64,000 nucleotides of DNA from Pandoraea bronchicola (GCF_902459805.1 NZ_CABPST010000003.1:310001-374000); one strand, 5' to 3'. Counted from the stretch's first letter, positions 20,345-29,874 are shown. The notes: generated by a model not told the origin, from the sequence alone. A program made the numbers and translations.

Positions 20345-21493
20345 ATGACCGTCCACATCAGCAGCAAGTTCGATAGCGGCGCCATCCATGTGGTGAGTGC
20401 CGAGCGTGCCGACGACATTCACGTTCGTGTTCCGCAGGACGGCGCCGCCGAGTTTGCGCAGTGGTTCCATTTTCGCGTGCAGGGCGTGGGCGGCACGCTG
20501 TGCCGGATCGTGTTTGATAACGCGGGGCAGACGTCCTATCCGCGTGGCTGGGAGAATTACCGCGCAGTCGCCTCTTACGATCGCGTGACCTGGTTCCGTG
20601 TGCCGACTTCGTACGATGGTGAGGTCATGACGGTGTCGTTCACGCCAGCGCACGATAGCGTCTATCTGGCGTATTTCGAGCCGTATCCGGAGGAGCGTCA
20701 TCTGGCGCTGCTCGGCACGGCGCAGAACTCGCCGCGAGTGAGTTCGCGCTCACTGGGGCAGACCGTCGACGGGCGAGACATGACGCTGCTTACCGTGGGC
20801 GAGCCGCGTGCGGGCAAGCGCAACATCTGGGTGATCGCGCGTCAGCATCCCGGCGAGACGATGGCCGAGTGGTTCGTGGAAGGGTTGCTGCGCCGCCTGC
20901 TCGGCGCGGGGGATTGGGCGGGCGATCCGCTGGCCACGGCCGTGCTCGACGAGGCGGTGCTGCATATCGTGCCGAACATGAATCCCGATGGTTCGGCGCG
21001 TGGCAATCTGCGCACGAACGCAACGGGCGCGAACCTCAATCGCGAGTGGCTCGAACCGGACCCGCTGCGCAGCCCCGAGGTGTATCACGTGCGTGCGGCC
21101 ATCGAGTCAGTGGGCTGCGACATGTTCTTCGACATTCACGGCGACGAAGCGCTGCCTTACGTGTTTCTCGCCGGGAACGATGGCGTCGAGTGGGCAACTG
21201 ATGCCGTCCTCGCGCGTGAGAAAGCGTTCGGTGAACGCCTGAAAGCCGCGAGTCTCGACTTCCAGGACAAGTTTGGCTATCCGCCGGGCAAGCATGGTCC
21301 TGAGTCGCTCAAACTCGCGTCGAAGTGGATTGCCCATCGCTTCGGCTGCCTGTCGCTCACGCTGGAAATGCCTTTCAAGGACAACGCGAACCGTCCCGAC
21401 GCACAAGTCGGCTGGAGTGGTGCGCGAAGCGCGGCGCTGGGTGCGTCGATGCTTGCCGCGATCTGGTCGCAGATGCAGGCGGATAACGCTTAG
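20345..21493 (+). CDS. M14-family zinc carboxypeptidase (cytosolic carboxypeptidase type)
   Basis: A 382-residue protein with an N-terminal beta-sandwich domain (residues about 1-125) followed by an M14 peptidase domain. Zinc ligands appear as H and E in ARQHPGETMAEW and H in FFDIHGDEALPY; substrate-binding residues in HIVPNMNPDGSARGNLRTN and NLNREW, and the catalytic glutamate in LTLEMPFKD. This arrangement is that of bacterial relatives of Nna1/cytosolic carboxypeptidases (M14D). No signal peptide is seen. The start at 20345 is the only well-placed ATG. Its natural substrate is unknown. Confidence 0.9.
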   Translation: MTVHISSKFDSGAIHVVSAERADDIHVRVPQDGAAEFAQWFHFRVQGVGGTLCRIVFDNAGQTSYPRGWENYRAVASYDRVTWFRVPTSYDGEVMTVSFTPAHDSVYLAYFEPYPEERHLALLGTAQNSPRVSSRSLGQTVDGRDMTLLTVGEPRAGKRNIWVIARQHPGETMAEWFVEGLLRRLLGAGDWAGDPLATAVLDEAVLHIVPNMNPDGSARGNLRTNATGANLNREWLEPDPLRSPEVYHVRAAIESVGCDMFFDIHGDEALPYVFLAGNDGVEWATDAVLAREKAFGERLKAASLDFQDKFGYPPGKHGPESLKLASKWIAHRFGCLSLTLEMPFKDNANRPDAQVGWSGARSAALGASMLAAIWSQMQADNA

Positions 21494-21506
21494 TCAACGC
21501 TTAGAC
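21485..21506. repeat. Tandem 11-bp repeat at the carboxypeptidase stop codon
   Basis: AACGCTTAGTC (21485-21495) and AACGCTTAGAC (21496-21506) are near-identical tandem units, each with a TAG; the first TAG is the stop codon of the M14 peptidase gene. A third partial unit (AACGC) follows. Confidence 0.85.
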
Positions 21507-21535
21507 AACGCATGAGACAGCTTAGGGACGCAACA

Positions 21536-21562
21536 AAGCACGACGCGCCATGCGTCGTGCTT
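21536..21562. terminator. Intrinsic terminator between convergent genes
   Basis: An 11-bp perfect stem (AAGCACGACGC at 21536-21546 with GCGTCGTGCTT at 21552-21562, loop GCCAT). Read on the minus strand it is followed by TTTGTTG, so it best serves the minus-strand gene at 21592-22249, and may also end the plus-strand M14 transcript. Confidence 0.75.
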
Positions 21563-21591
21563 CATCCAGCTACCCGATCGCGTTGAGGCGA

Positions 21592-22249
21592 TCAGTTCGA
21601 CTTCTTTTTCGTCGTGCTCTTCTTGGCGCTGCTGCTGTTCGACTTCGCTGAGGACGTTTTCGCCGACGACTTCCCTCCCGACGACTTGGCCGTGGTGCCG
21701 CGCTTACCCGACTTTGCGCTCGCGTGAGACGCCTTGCCGCGCGTATTGCCGCGTGCGGCCCGCTTCACGGGTTGTTCGACCTGCGGCAGCGGCGACGTGT
21801 AGTCGAAGCCCATCATGCGGCCGTCGACGTAACCGCAGCGGATGTGGATGTTGTCCGTCTGACCGCTGGTGCGTTTGCCGACGCCGTCGAGTTCGACCAT
21901 CTGCGTGACGTCGACACGTTGCTTGCGATCGTCGAACGGACCGGACCAGGGCGCGACCTTGGCGTGCTCCGGATCGAGTGCGTTCTCGCCATACTCGACA
22001 CTCTCGTAGCCGGGCAGCGTGGCGACGACGAAACTGGCGTGCGCAGCGCAATCGGCCACGAGCGGATCGGCGTGACGCGTGTTGATCAACTGCTCGACCA
22101 GCGCGCGATGCTGTTCGAGCGTGAAGGCCTGTACGGGGGGCAGTAAAGGCCGATAGGCAGAGCGGCGCGGCAACGGCGGCGATGCCGGCGACCTGGCGCA
22201 CGGCTCGCAACACGACGCCTGCGGCGCGTTGGAAAAATCGATTCGACAT
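21592..22249 (-). CDS. Secreted hypothetical protein with Lys/Ser/Ala-rich tail, apparent frameshift
   Basis: Two overlapping minus-strand frames appear to form one gene. The first, starting at the ATG at 22249 (MSNRFFQRAAGVV), codes for a clean signal peptide ending near SAFTAP. The second frame carries the body from VQAFTLEQHRALVEQL onward to the stop at 21592. They would join in frame if the C6 run (plus-strand G6 at 22135-22140) had one base fewer, giving a cleavage site PVQA-FT. The body includes LVADCAAHASFVVATLPGYE, and the last 55 residues are rich in Lys, Ser, Ala and Gly like histone H1 tails. I cannot name the family. The alternative unshifted start is at 22287. Confidence 0.65.
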
Positions 22250-22759
22250 TCTGTGATGTATTCTCGGGGGCGTAAGGGGCTGCTCACGATAATCTCGGGC
22301 GGATACCCTTGGGGTGGCCCGGAATTAACGCGAACAGACCCTGAGCATTGCAGAGCAATGCGGGGGTGCGATGACTCATCGTGTAAGTCTTTCGCACGCG
22401 CCGCTCGCGAAGAGGCTTGGCCGCATTTTGAAAAGCGGCGGCAAAGCGACTCCCATCTTAACCGAAAAAAAGTCGCCGACGCCCGCGGGGTAAGCGCTCA
22501 GACGTAACACTGCGCGTTGCGAAAGTTACAGCACGCTACAATGCGTGCCTGACTGACGCGCCGAAGCGGCGGTGATCTCGCGCATTTCGCGCATTTCCCG
22601 GGAATGGCAACTGTCCGGCGATGGCAGGGGGCGCATTGTGTCACCTGCTGCGGCAGCGCCATTGCTCGAATAGCAGCGCATTTCGGGGTTTTTCAAGCCA
22701 TTCGCACGAGTCGCATTGCGGTATCGCCTTCGGGCACCCCACGTTTTTCTCTTTTTCGC
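22250..22759. other. Long divergent intergenic region
   Basis: No gene is supported here. It separates the minus-strand secreted-protein gene from the TrmB-like gene. It holds several inverted repeats: GCATTGC/GCAATGC (22345-22361), GCCGC...GCGGC with TTTT/AAAA inside (22421-22440) and GCGACT/AGTCGC (22446-22476). A TACAAT hexamer (22537-22542) could be a plus-strand -10, but no well-spaced -35 accompanies it. Confidence 0.45.
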
Positions 22760-23473
22760 ATGTTCGCAAATTCGCGCACTGTAGGCAGTGCTCAAACCGG
22801 CCCGCACGACAAACTGGCGGAACTCGTGAACCGTCATCGCGATGCAGTGTTTCGCAAGCCGCTGGCGGCCTACAGCGCGGCAGCGTTCGAGGCCGCCATC
22901 GCCGCGTGGCGCGACGCCGGCGCCGCACCGCTGATCATCGATGCCGGATGCGGCGTCGGTGAAAGCACGTTGCGGCTGGCGACCCAATTCCCCGATCACT
23001 TCGTCATCGGTATCGACCAATCGGAGAGCCGCATCGTGCGCGGCAAAGACTGGTGGGATGGTGTGTGGCCCGAAAATTTCGTGTGGGTGCGCGCCGATCT
23101 CGTCGACTTCTGGCGGCAACTGTTTGACGCCGGTATCCGCCCGGCGCGTCACTACATCCTCTATCCGAATCCGTGGCCGAAGATCGGTCAGCTCGCACGA
23201 CGCTGGCACGCTCATGCCGTCTTTCCCACGGTGGTGGCGCTCGGCGGCGTGCTGGAATGCCGCAGCAACTGGGATATCTACATCGGTGAATTCGCACTGG
23301 CGGTCGAGTGGCTCAGTGGTGTGCGCCCCGCGGTGGAAGCATGGTCGCCCGAAGACGCGGGCGTTGCGCCCATCACGCCATTCGAGCGCAAGTATCTGGC
23401 GTCGGGGCACGGACTGCATCGGTGCGTCGTGACGTTGCCACCGGCTGCGCTGCCGTTGGCGTCATCGGGTTAG
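22760..23473 (+). CDS. TrmB-like SAM-dependent methyltransferase
   Basis: A 237-residue protein with the class I methyltransferase fold: LIIDAGCGVGESTLRLA (SAM-binding motif I, residues about 60-76), FVIGIDQSESR (motif II) and YILYPNPWPK, the (F/Y)PDPWPK-like signature of tRNA (guanine-46-N7) methyltransferase TrmB. It keeps NPWPK but has YPN in place of the usual FPD, and downstream HRR/TRRxF elements are altered to LARRWHAHAVFP. It may be a TrmB paralogue with a changed substrate. I placed the start at MFANSRTVGS (22760); the frame stays open to 22604, so the start is uncertain. Confidence 0.82.
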   Translation: MFANSRTVGSAQTGPHDKLAELVNRHRDAVFRKPLAAYSAAAFEAAIAAWRDAGAAPLIIDAGCGVGESTLRLATQFPDHFVIGIDQSESRIVRGKDWWDGVWPENFVWVRADLVDFWRQLFDAGIRPARHYILYPNPWPKIGQLARRWHAHAVFPTVVALGGVLECRSNWDIYIGEFALAVEWLSGVRPAVEAWSPEDAGVAPITPFERKYLASGHGLHRCVVTLPPAALPLASSG

Positions 23474-23502
23474 GCTGGCGGGGCCTGGCGCCACACACAA
23501 AC

Positions 23503-23541
23503 AAAAATGGCCGGGCGTTGATAACGCACGGCCATTTTTTT
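23503..23541. terminator. Bidirectional intrinsic terminator
   Basis: AAAAATGGCC (23503-23512) pairs with GGCCATTTTT (23530-23539); inside, GCGTT pairs with AACGC around a GAT loop. Flanking A- and T-runs let it serve both the TrmB-like gene and the convergent DUF2863 gene. Confidence 0.9.
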
Positions 23542-23554
23542 ACCGCCGGAACGC

Positions 23555-23587
23555 GTCAATGTGACGTCAATGCGACGTCAATGCGAC
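23555..23587. repeat. Three tandem 11-bp repeats near the DUF2863 stop
   Basis: GTCAATGTGAC, GTCAATGCGAC and GTCAATGCGAC run head to tail from 23555 to 23587, between the terminator and the DUF2863 stop codon at 23598. Confidence 0.92.
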
Positions 23588-23597
23588 GCGATGGCGA

Positions 23598-24776
23598 TCA
23601 GTGGAAATGCGGACGATTCGGTTCGGCGTCTTCCGGCATTTCCGCGTGGACGACTTCGCCTATCGGGTCCGGATACAGCGGCACGCCGCAATCGTCGCAA
23701 TACTCCGGATCGAAGCGGCCCGGATGCTTGCGGATCTCGGTTACACCACAGGCCTTGAGCAAGTCGGTGACTTCGTCGAGTGCGCCGCCTTCGACTTCGC
23801 CGTTCTCGCGGCCATACAGCGGCCACACGACACCATAGATAACGTCGTTGCTGCCACGCTGCGTGAAGCCGATGCGGTACTCGTCGATGTTCTGCTCGCC
23901 GAAGCCGGCCACGACGGCGCGCAACTCGGGCGGGGTCAAGGTCAGCACGTCTTCGAGATAGCGCAGCGCTGTGCGGATGGTGTGCGGACGAATGCGCTCG
24001 TCGGCTTCGCGGCAGCTCGCGTAATACGCGTCGGGCAGCAGGCACTCGATTTCACAGCCCGGCAGCAGTGCATTCAGATTCGGCCCGCCCTGAGCCGACC
24101 ATGCCTCCTGGCATTGGCCACGCTCGGCATGACGTGCGCCGTCTTCCTGCCAGCGGAACATCGGCGCGCCCTTCGGGACCGTGACGGCAGCCAGCAAGAA
24201 GCGCGGGTCGGCAAGAATCGGCGCCGTCTCCGGCAGATCATTGCCGGGGTGCTTGACTTCGGCATTATCGACGGCGGCACGCACGAGCTGTTGCGTGACT
24301 TTCCAAGATTCGCAATGCGTGCGCGGTAGTTGATCGATGCTGTAGAGGTACGGCGAGATCGCCACACGAGCCGATTCGGCCAGCACGTGGGCGTGCAGAT
24401 GCGCACGAACGGGCATGAGCGCGTCGGCCTTCACCGGCCCTGAGGGGATGGCGTACCGTGTCCAGGCAAGGATTGGAATGGCGACGAGCAGACCGTCCCA
24501 CACCTGGGCTTCGGCCTCCGGCTCGGCGGATTCGCTTTGCGATTCGATCAGGTCTGCAAGCGCGCCATAAGCCTCGCTGTGGTTGGCCTGAAGATGATCG
24601 AGCGCCGCGTCGATCGCCGGCTGGTTGCCGGTGCGCAGCACGCGCGTGAGCAACGTGTCGAGCTGGGCTTCCCAGAAACGGTCTTCGATGCGGCTACCGG
24701 AGGCGGCGAGCGCAAGCGCGTGGCCGACCAGTTTTTCGGCGTCGGGAGTCAGTCGTTTGGCGGTGCGTGAGCGCAT
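23598..24776 (-). CDS. DUF2863 family protein
   Basis: A 392-residue soluble protein beginning MRSRTAKRLTPDAEKLVGHALALAASGSR (quoted in part as the family opening) with long helical stretches, a central VWDGLLVAIPILAWTRY segment and a C-terminal part ending in CDDCGVPLYPDPIGEVVHAEMPED, where C-x2-C could bind a metal. This architecture is that of the DUF2863 family found in Burkholderiales, of unknown function. Its start at 24776 is the natural first ATG. It is transcribed alone, convergent with the TrmB-like gene across a bidirectional terminator. Confidence 0.85.
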   Translation of the reverse strand: MRSRTAKRLTPDAEKLVGHALALAASGSRIEDRFWEAQLDTLLTRVLRTGNQPAIDAALDHLQANHSEAYGALADLIESQSESAEPEAEAQVWDGLLVAIPILAWTRYAIPSGPVKADALMPVRAHLHAHVLAESARVAISPYLYSIDQLPRTHCESWKVTQQLVRAAVDNAEVKHPGNDLPETAPILADPRFLLAAVTVPKGAPMFRWQEDGARHAERGQCQEAWSAQGGPNLNALLPGCEIECLLPDAYYASCREADERIRPHTIRTALRYLEDVLTLTPPELRAVVAGFGEQNIDEYRIGFTQRGSNDVIYGVVWPLYGRENGEVEGGALDEVTDLLKACGVTEIRKHPGRFDPEYCDDCGVPLYPDPIGEVVHAEMPEDAEPNRPHFH

Positions 24777-24912
24777 AGTCGTGCAAAGCAGGAATACATG
24801 AACTCACGATTGTACGGCATGCGTGAACGCGATTGATGGGACGCGCTCACCAATTGCGTCGACCCGGCGTCACGAGCCCGCCTTGCGCCACGACGCCGGC
24901 ACGCGAAGCGCG

Positions 24913-25476
24913 TCAGAAATCGAACGCAAGATTGGCTGGCGCCGACAGTCTTGTGCGACGCGTCGCCCCGGAACCCGCGCCGGTGACCGGCGCCAGCGCT
25001 GCGCCCTCGAGCGAGAGCAGCGCGAGCTTGCGCTCGACACCGCTGGCGTAGCCGGTGAGGGTGCCATCGGCGCCGATCACGCGGTGGCACGGCACGATAA
25101 TCGTTATCGGATTCCGCCCGTTGGCGGCACCCACCGCGCGCGACTTGTTCGCGTCGCCCAACGCGTGGGCAAGGTCGCCATAGCTGCGTGTCTCGCCGAA
25201 TGGGATGCGGCGCAGTTCGGCCCAGACGCTTTGTTGAAACGGCGTGCCTTCGGGGGCCAATGCCAGCGCGAACGTGCGTCGTCCTTCGTGGAAATACTCG
25301 GCCAGTTGGCGCTTCGCGTCATTGAGGATGGCAATGTCGTCGCCATCGCGGCGCACGTCGCCTTCTTGCGGGAAGTACTTCTGATGCGAGAAATACACGC
25401 CGGTGAGCGCGTCGCCATTCGCGACGAGCAGCATTTCGCCAAGCGGGCTTTCGTAATACGTTTCGTAGCGGATCAT
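24913..25476 (-). CDS. ogt: Methylated-DNA-[protein]-cysteine S-methyltransferase
   Basis: This 187-residue protein is an O6-alkylguanine-DNA alkyltransferase that repairs O6-methylguanine by irreversible transfer to its own cysteine. The active-site motif IVPCHRVIG is present (Cys130), preceded by GTPFQQSVWAELRRIPFGETRSYGDLA and the AVGAANGRNP segment of the helix-turn-helix. A strong AGGAGG site precedes the ATG. The ATG overlaps the stop of the upstream Ada-AlkA gene by 4 bp (ATGA), so translation is coupled. The C-terminal 25 residues after LSLEGA are extra and low in complexity. Confidence 0.94.
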   Translation of the reverse strand: MIRYETYYESPLGEMLLVANGDALTGVYFSHQKYFPQEGDVRRDGDDIAILNDAKRQLAEYFHEGRRTFALALAPEGTPFQQSVWAELRRIPFGETRSYGDLAHALGDANKSRAVGAANGRNPITIIVPCHRVIGADGTLTGYASGVERKLALLSLEGAALAPVTGAGSGATRRTRLSAPANLAFDF

Positions 25477-26960
25477 GCACACACCTCCTGCAAAGTCTCG
25501 ACCGGCTGACCTGCCGGAACTTGCGCGGCGGCCCGCCAGATATGTAGCGCTGCGTATGCGCGCCAGGGCGCCCATTGGACCGCTCGTGCGGCCACGGCAC
25601 GTCCATCGGCCACGCCCAAGGCCTGACGCAGCACGAGATCGTCGACGGGTATCGCGTCGGGCGAGCCGAGCGCACGCATGGCGATGTACTGCGCTGTCCA
25701 TGGTCCAATGCCCTTGATCGCGAGCAGAGCCTCCACGGTGGCCTCGAGCGGTGCCAGCGGGTCGAGCCGCAGGCCGCCGTCGACCATCGCCTGCGCGACC
25801 CCGTGAATGGCGGCGATTCGACGCCGGATGATACCGGCTTCGCCCAGTGATTCGGCGGGAACGGCGAGCCATTGCGCCGCGCTGGGAAATGTGTGCGTCA
25901 GGCCATGCGCTGGCACAGGCAGGGGAGTGCCGAAGCGTTGCGCGAGCCGTCCGAGCAGGCGCCGGGCGCCCTTGACCGTGATCTGCTGGCCGACGATGGC
26001 GCGCACGGCGATCTCGAAACCGTCGACCGCCCCTGGCACCCGCAGGCCGGGCGTGGTGGCGGCGAGCGGACCGAGATGCGCGTCGATCACGTCCGGACGC
26101 GCGCCAAGATCGAACAAATGACGCAGTTTGCCCAGCACCTGCGGCACGCTACCGGCCAGCGCGGGCGGCAACGTCACCTGCAACGCGTGGCGATCCGGCA
26201 GCGGCGTGATGCGGCACCATCCGGCGACCGTTTCCCCATCCTGCCGCTCGATGCTCAACGTGCGCGTGTAGACGTCTCCCTTACGTTCCTCCACGCCTTC
26301 AATCGCCCGGTCGCCGAGAAAGTCGAGGAGGGCGTGCCAGGCGAACGGCGGTCGGTAGGCGAGTTGGAACACGAGATCACCGTCGGGCAGGGCGGCATGG
26401 CGTGCATGCTGGCGAAGCCGGCCGGGTGCGAAACCGTAGCGTGTCTTGAACAGACCGTTGAAGCGTCGGACGCTGCCGAAGCCGGAGGCGAGGGCGATCT
26501 CCGTGACAGGCAACGCCGTGTCGGTGAGCAGGCGTTTGGCGAGCAGGAGCCGTTGCGTCTGCGCGTACTCGACGGGGGAGACACCGAATTCGTCGGCAAA
26601 GATGCGGCGCAGATGGCGTTCGGTGATGCCGATGCGAGCGGCCAGGGCGGGAAGCCCGGCACGGTTGAGGAAGCCCTCGTCGATCATGGTGGCGGCGGCA
26701 TCGGCGAGTTCTCGGGTGGCGTCGAAACGTGCGCCGCCGGGTGCGAGTTCGGGGCGGCATTTCAGGCAAGGACGGAACCCGGCCTTCTCGGCGGCGGCGG
26801 CGCTGCCGTAGAACGAGCAGTTTTCGTAGCGAGGGGTACGGACGTTACAAACCGGGCGGCAGTAAATGCCGGTGGACGACACGCCGACGAAGAACCAGCC
26901 ATCGAAACGCCGGTCGCGAGCGGAGACAGCCTTGTAACAGACTTCGGGATCGAGCGTCAT
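25473..26960 (-). CDS. Ada-type regulator fused to AlkA DNA-3-methyladenine glycosylase
   Basis: The 495-residue protein is a fusion. Residues 1-75 form the Ada zinc domain with C34, C38, C65 and C68 (SSTGIYCRPVC and CLKC), matching C38/C42/C69/C72 of E. coli Ada, where C38 takes methyl groups from phosphotriesters. Residues about 85-185 are an AraC-type helix-turn-helix pair. From about residue 195 comes the AlkA N-terminal domain and then the HhH-GPD glycosylase domain (LLAIKGIGPWTAQYIAMRAL) with the catalytic Asp in IPVDDLVL. It should thus both sense methylation and excise 3-methyladenine, and probably activates its own operon with ogt. Confidence 0.93.
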   Translation of the reverse strand: MTLDPEVCYKAVSARDRRFDGWFFVGVSSTGIYCRPVCNVRTPRYENCSFYGSAAAAEKAGFRPCLKCRPELAPGGARFDATRELADAAATMIDEGFLNRAGLPALAARIGITERHLRRIFADEFGVSPVEYAQTQRLLLAKRLLTDTALPVTEIALASGFGSVRRFNGLFKTRYGFAPGRLRQHARHAALPDGDLVFQLAYRPPFAWHALLDFLGDRAIEGVEERKGDVYTRTLSIERQDGETVAGWCRITPLPDRHALQVTLPPALAGSVPQVLGKLRHLFDLGARPDVIDAHLGPLAATTPGLRVPGAVDGFEIAVRAIVGQQITVKGARRLLGRLAQRFGTPLPVPAHGLTHTFPSAAQWLAVPAESLGEAGIIRRRIAAIHGVAQAMVDGGLRLDPLAPLEATVEALLAIKGIGPWTAQYIAMRALGSPDAIPVDDLVLRQALGVADGRAVAARAVQWAPWRAYAALHIWRAAAQVPAGQPVETLQEVCA

Positions 26961-27081
26961 GGGCGGGCAGCCGGCAGGCCGGGGGCAGAGGACATGGGCG
27001 TCACTCTACGCGCGAGGCGAGGGCGGTGCTAGTCATTTTCGGACATGACAGGCCCGCATGCGGCAGCAGGGTCCAAAACGA

Positions 27082-27108
27082 CAAAACCCGGCGTGAGGCC
27101 GGGTTTTG
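27082..27108. terminator. Bidirectional intrinsic terminator downstream of acnA
   Basis: A perfect 11-bp stem CAAAACCCGGC (27082-27092) with GCCGGGTTTTG (27098-27108) and loop GTGAG lies 57 bp past the acnA stop on the minus strand. Its A/T flanks fit intrinsic termination. Confidence 0.88.
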
Positions 27109-27165
27109 CATGCTGCCGGACGACGCATCGTCACCCGGCAGCCTGAGTCACTACCGAACCGCCAA

Positions 27166-29874
27166 TCAGGCAGCGGCGAGCAGTTGACGCAGCACGAACG
27201 GCAGGATGCCGCCGTGCTTGTAGTAATCCACTTCGATCGGCGTGTCGATACGCAGCAGGACTTGCACCTTTTGCGTTTCGCCGTTCTTGCGGTGGATCAC
27301 CAGCGTGACATCCTGCTGCGGCTTGATGTCGGCCGTCAGACCTTCGATGTCGAACGTCTCTTCGCCCGTGATGCCCAGCGACTGTGCGCTATCCGAACCC
27401 TTGAACTGCAGGGGCAGCACGCCCATGCCGACCAGGTTCGAGCGGTGGATGCGCTCGAACGAACGAGCGATGACCGCCTTCACGCCGAGCAATTGCGTGC
27501 CCTTGGCGGCCCAGTCACGCGACGAACCCGTGCCGTACTCTTCACCGCCGAACACCACCGTGGGGGTGTTCTCGCCGACGTACTTCATGGCGGCGTCATA
27601 GATCGACAGTTGTTCGCCGCTCGGCTGGTGAATCGTCAGGCCGCCTTCGACGCGCGAACCGTCTTCCTTCGCCGGGATCATCAGGTTCTTGATACGCACG
27701 TTGGCGAACGTGCCGCGCATCATCACTTCGTGGTTGCCGCGACGCGAGCCGTAGCTGTTGAAGTCGGCTTTGAGCACGCCGTTTTCAAGCAGCCACTTGC
27801 CTGCCGGCGACGTTTCCTTGATCGAACCGGCCGGGCTGATGTGGTCGGTCGTGACCGAGTCACCAAACACGCCCAGGGCGCGTGCGCCGTGGATCGGCTC
27901 GATGTCGGTCTTCGGATCCATGGAGAAACCGTCGAAGAACGGCGGCTCGGCGATGTACGTCGACGTCGGCCAATCGTAGACCTGACCCTTCGAACCCTTG
28001 ATCTTGGCCCACAGCGGGCTCGGTTCCTTGACCGAATCGTAGTTCGTCTTGAAGACCTTCGCGTTCATCGCGAACTTCATCAGCTTGTGAATTTCTTCGC
28101 TGGTCGGCCAAATGTCGCCCAGGAAGATTTCGCGCCCGCCCTTGCCCTTGCCAACCGGCTCGGTCATCAGGTCGCGCGTCACGTTGCCGGCAATGGCGTA
28201 GGCCACGACCAGCGGGGGCGATGCCAGGAAGTTGGCGCGGATGTTCGGGTGAATGCGGGCTTCGAAGTTGCGGTTGCCCGACAGCACAGCCGAGGCGACC
28301 AGATCGTTCTTCACGATCGTGTCGTTCAGTTCGGCCGTCAGGTCACCGGCGTTACCGATACAGGTCGTGCAGCCGTAGGCGGTCACGCCGAAGCCCAGCT
28401 TCTCGAGGTACGGCAGCAGGCCGGCGGCTTCAAGGTACTCGGTCACCACACGGCTTCCCGGGGCGAGCGACGTCTTGATGTGCGGCGCGACCTTCAGGCC
28501 GGCTTCCACGGCCTTCTTGGCCAGCAGGCCGGCGGCAAGCAGCACGCTCGGGTTCGACGTGTTCGTGCACGACGTGATCGCAGCAATCAGCACATCGCCG
28601 TTCTTCACGTCCAGGCCGCTGTCGGTCTTGTAGGTCGTCTCGAGCTGTTCTTCGGTCTTGTTGAAACCGTTCTCGGCCACCGGCTTCGTGAACAGATCCT
28701 TGAAGGTCGACTTCACATTGCCGATTTCGATGCGGTCTTGCGGACGCTTCGGGCCAGCCAGCGACGGGGCGACCGAGCCCAGATCCAGCTTGAGCGTCTT
28801 CGTATAGTCGATGTCGTTCGTCTTCGGAATGCCGAACAGCTTCTGGGCCTTGAAGTACGATTCGAAGGCGTCGATTTCGCTCTTCGTGCGGCCCGTGCCC
28901 TTGAAGTAGTCGATCGTCTTTTCGTCGACCGGGAAGAAGCCCATCGTCGCGCCGTATTCCGGAGCCATGTTCGCGATGGTTGCGCGGTCCGGCAGCGCCA
29001 GGCTGGCCGTGCCTTCGCCGAAGAATTCGACGAACTTGCCGACGACCTTCTCGCGACGCAGCATTTCCGTGATCGTCAGCACCAGATCGGTGGCGGTCAC
29101 GCCTTCGCGCAGACGGCCCGTCAGTTCCACGCCGACGACGTCAGGCGTGAGGAAGTACACGGGCTGACCCAGCATGCCCGCTTCGGCTTCGATACCACCC
29201 ACGCCCCAGCCCACCACGCCGATACCGTTGATCATGGTCGTGTGGCTGTCGGTACCCACGAGGGTATCCGGGTAGAAGACGTTGTCCTTCTTGTGCACGC
29301 CACGCGCCAGGTACTCCAGATTCACCTGGTGCACGATGCCGTAGCCCGGTTGCACGACGCCGAACGTGTCGAACGCCTGCATCCCCCACTTCATGAACTG
29401 GTAGCGCTCGTTGTTGCGCTGGAATTCCAGCTTCATGTTCAGGTCGAGCGCTTTCTTCTCGCGGAAATGGTCGATCTGGACCGAGTGGTCAACTACCAGA
29501 TCCACCGGCACGAGCGGCTCGATGCGCTTCGGGTTCTTGCCCTGACGCTCGGCGACGTTTCGCATGGCGGCCAGGTCGGCCAGCAGCGGCACACCGGTGA
29601 AATCCTGCAGCACGACGCGCGCCACGACGAACGGGATTTCGTCGGTACGCTCGGCGTTCGGCTTCCAGTTAGCCAGTTGCTTGACGTGCTCTTCCGTCAC
29701 TTTCTTGCCGTCGCAATTGCGCAGCACCGACTCGAGCACGATACGGATCGACACCGGCAGGCGTTCGACATTCACACCCAGGGCTTTACCCAATTGGGGC
29801 AGCGAGTAGAACTTGCCTTTCTTGTCGCCGCTGAGTTTGAACTCTTTAAGCGTTTTGTGGAGGTTGTGGGCCAT
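27166..29874 (-). CDS. acnA: Aconitate hydratase A
   Basis: This 902-residue enzyme interconverts citrate and isocitrate in the TCA cycle using a [4Fe-4S] cluster. The cluster cysteines lie in [13 protein letters not shown] and [11 protein letters not shown]; further signature segments are [21 protein letters not shown] and [38 protein letters not shown] in the mobile C-terminal domain (given in part). The length and order are those of AcnA/IRP-type aconitases. It is transcribed away from the mliC-like and mdh genes in the same direction. No upstream operator was recognised. Confidence 0.97.
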   Translation of the reverse strand: MAHNLHKTLKEFKLSGDKKGKFYSLPQLGKALGVNVERLPVSIRIVLESVLRNCDGKKVTEEHVKQLANWKPNAERTDEIPFVVARVVLQDFTGVPLLADLAAMRNVAERQGKNPKRIEPLVPVDLVVDHSVQIDHFREKKALDLNMKLEFQRNNERYQFMKWGMQAFDTFGVVQPGYGIVHQVNLEYLARGVHKKDNVFYPDTLVGTDSHTTMINGIGVVGWGVGGIEAEAGMLGQPVYFLTPDVVGVELTGRLREGVTATDLVLTITEMLRREKVVGKFVEFFGEGTASLALPDRATIANMAPEYGATMGFFPVDEKTIDYFKGTGRTKSEIDAFESYFKAQKLFGIPKTNDIDYTKTLKLDLGSVAPSLAGPKRPQDRIEIGNVKSTFKDLFTKPVAENGFNKTEEQLETTYKTDSGLDVKNGDVLIAAITSCTNTSNPSVLLAAGLLAKKAVEAGLKVAPHIKTSLAPGSRVVTEYLEAAGLLPYLEKLGFGVTAYGCTTCIGNAGDLTAELNDTIVKNDLVASAVLSGNRNFEARIHPNIRANFLASPPLVVAYAIAGNVTRDLMTEPVGKGKGGREIFLGDIWPTSEEIHKLMKFAMNAKVFKTNYDSVKEPSPLWAKIKGSKGQVYDWPTSTYIAEPPFFDGFSMDPKTDIEPIHGARALGVFGDSVTTDHISPAGSIKETSPAGKWLLENGVLKADFNSYGSRRGNHEVMMRGTFANVRIKNLMIPAKEDGSRVEGGLTIHQPSGEQLSIYDAAMKYVGENTPTVVFGGEEYGTGSSRDWAAKGTQLLGVKAVIARSFERIHRSNLVGMGVLPLQFKGSDSAQSLGITGEETFDIEGLTADIKPQQDVTLVIHRKNGETQKVQVLLRIDTPIEVDYYKHGGILPFVLRQLLAAA

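Noticed and set aside
22537-22542. TACAAT as a -10 for the TrmB-like gene
   Set aside because: The nearest -35-like hexamer (TTGCGA) is only 14 bp away, too close for a standard promoter.
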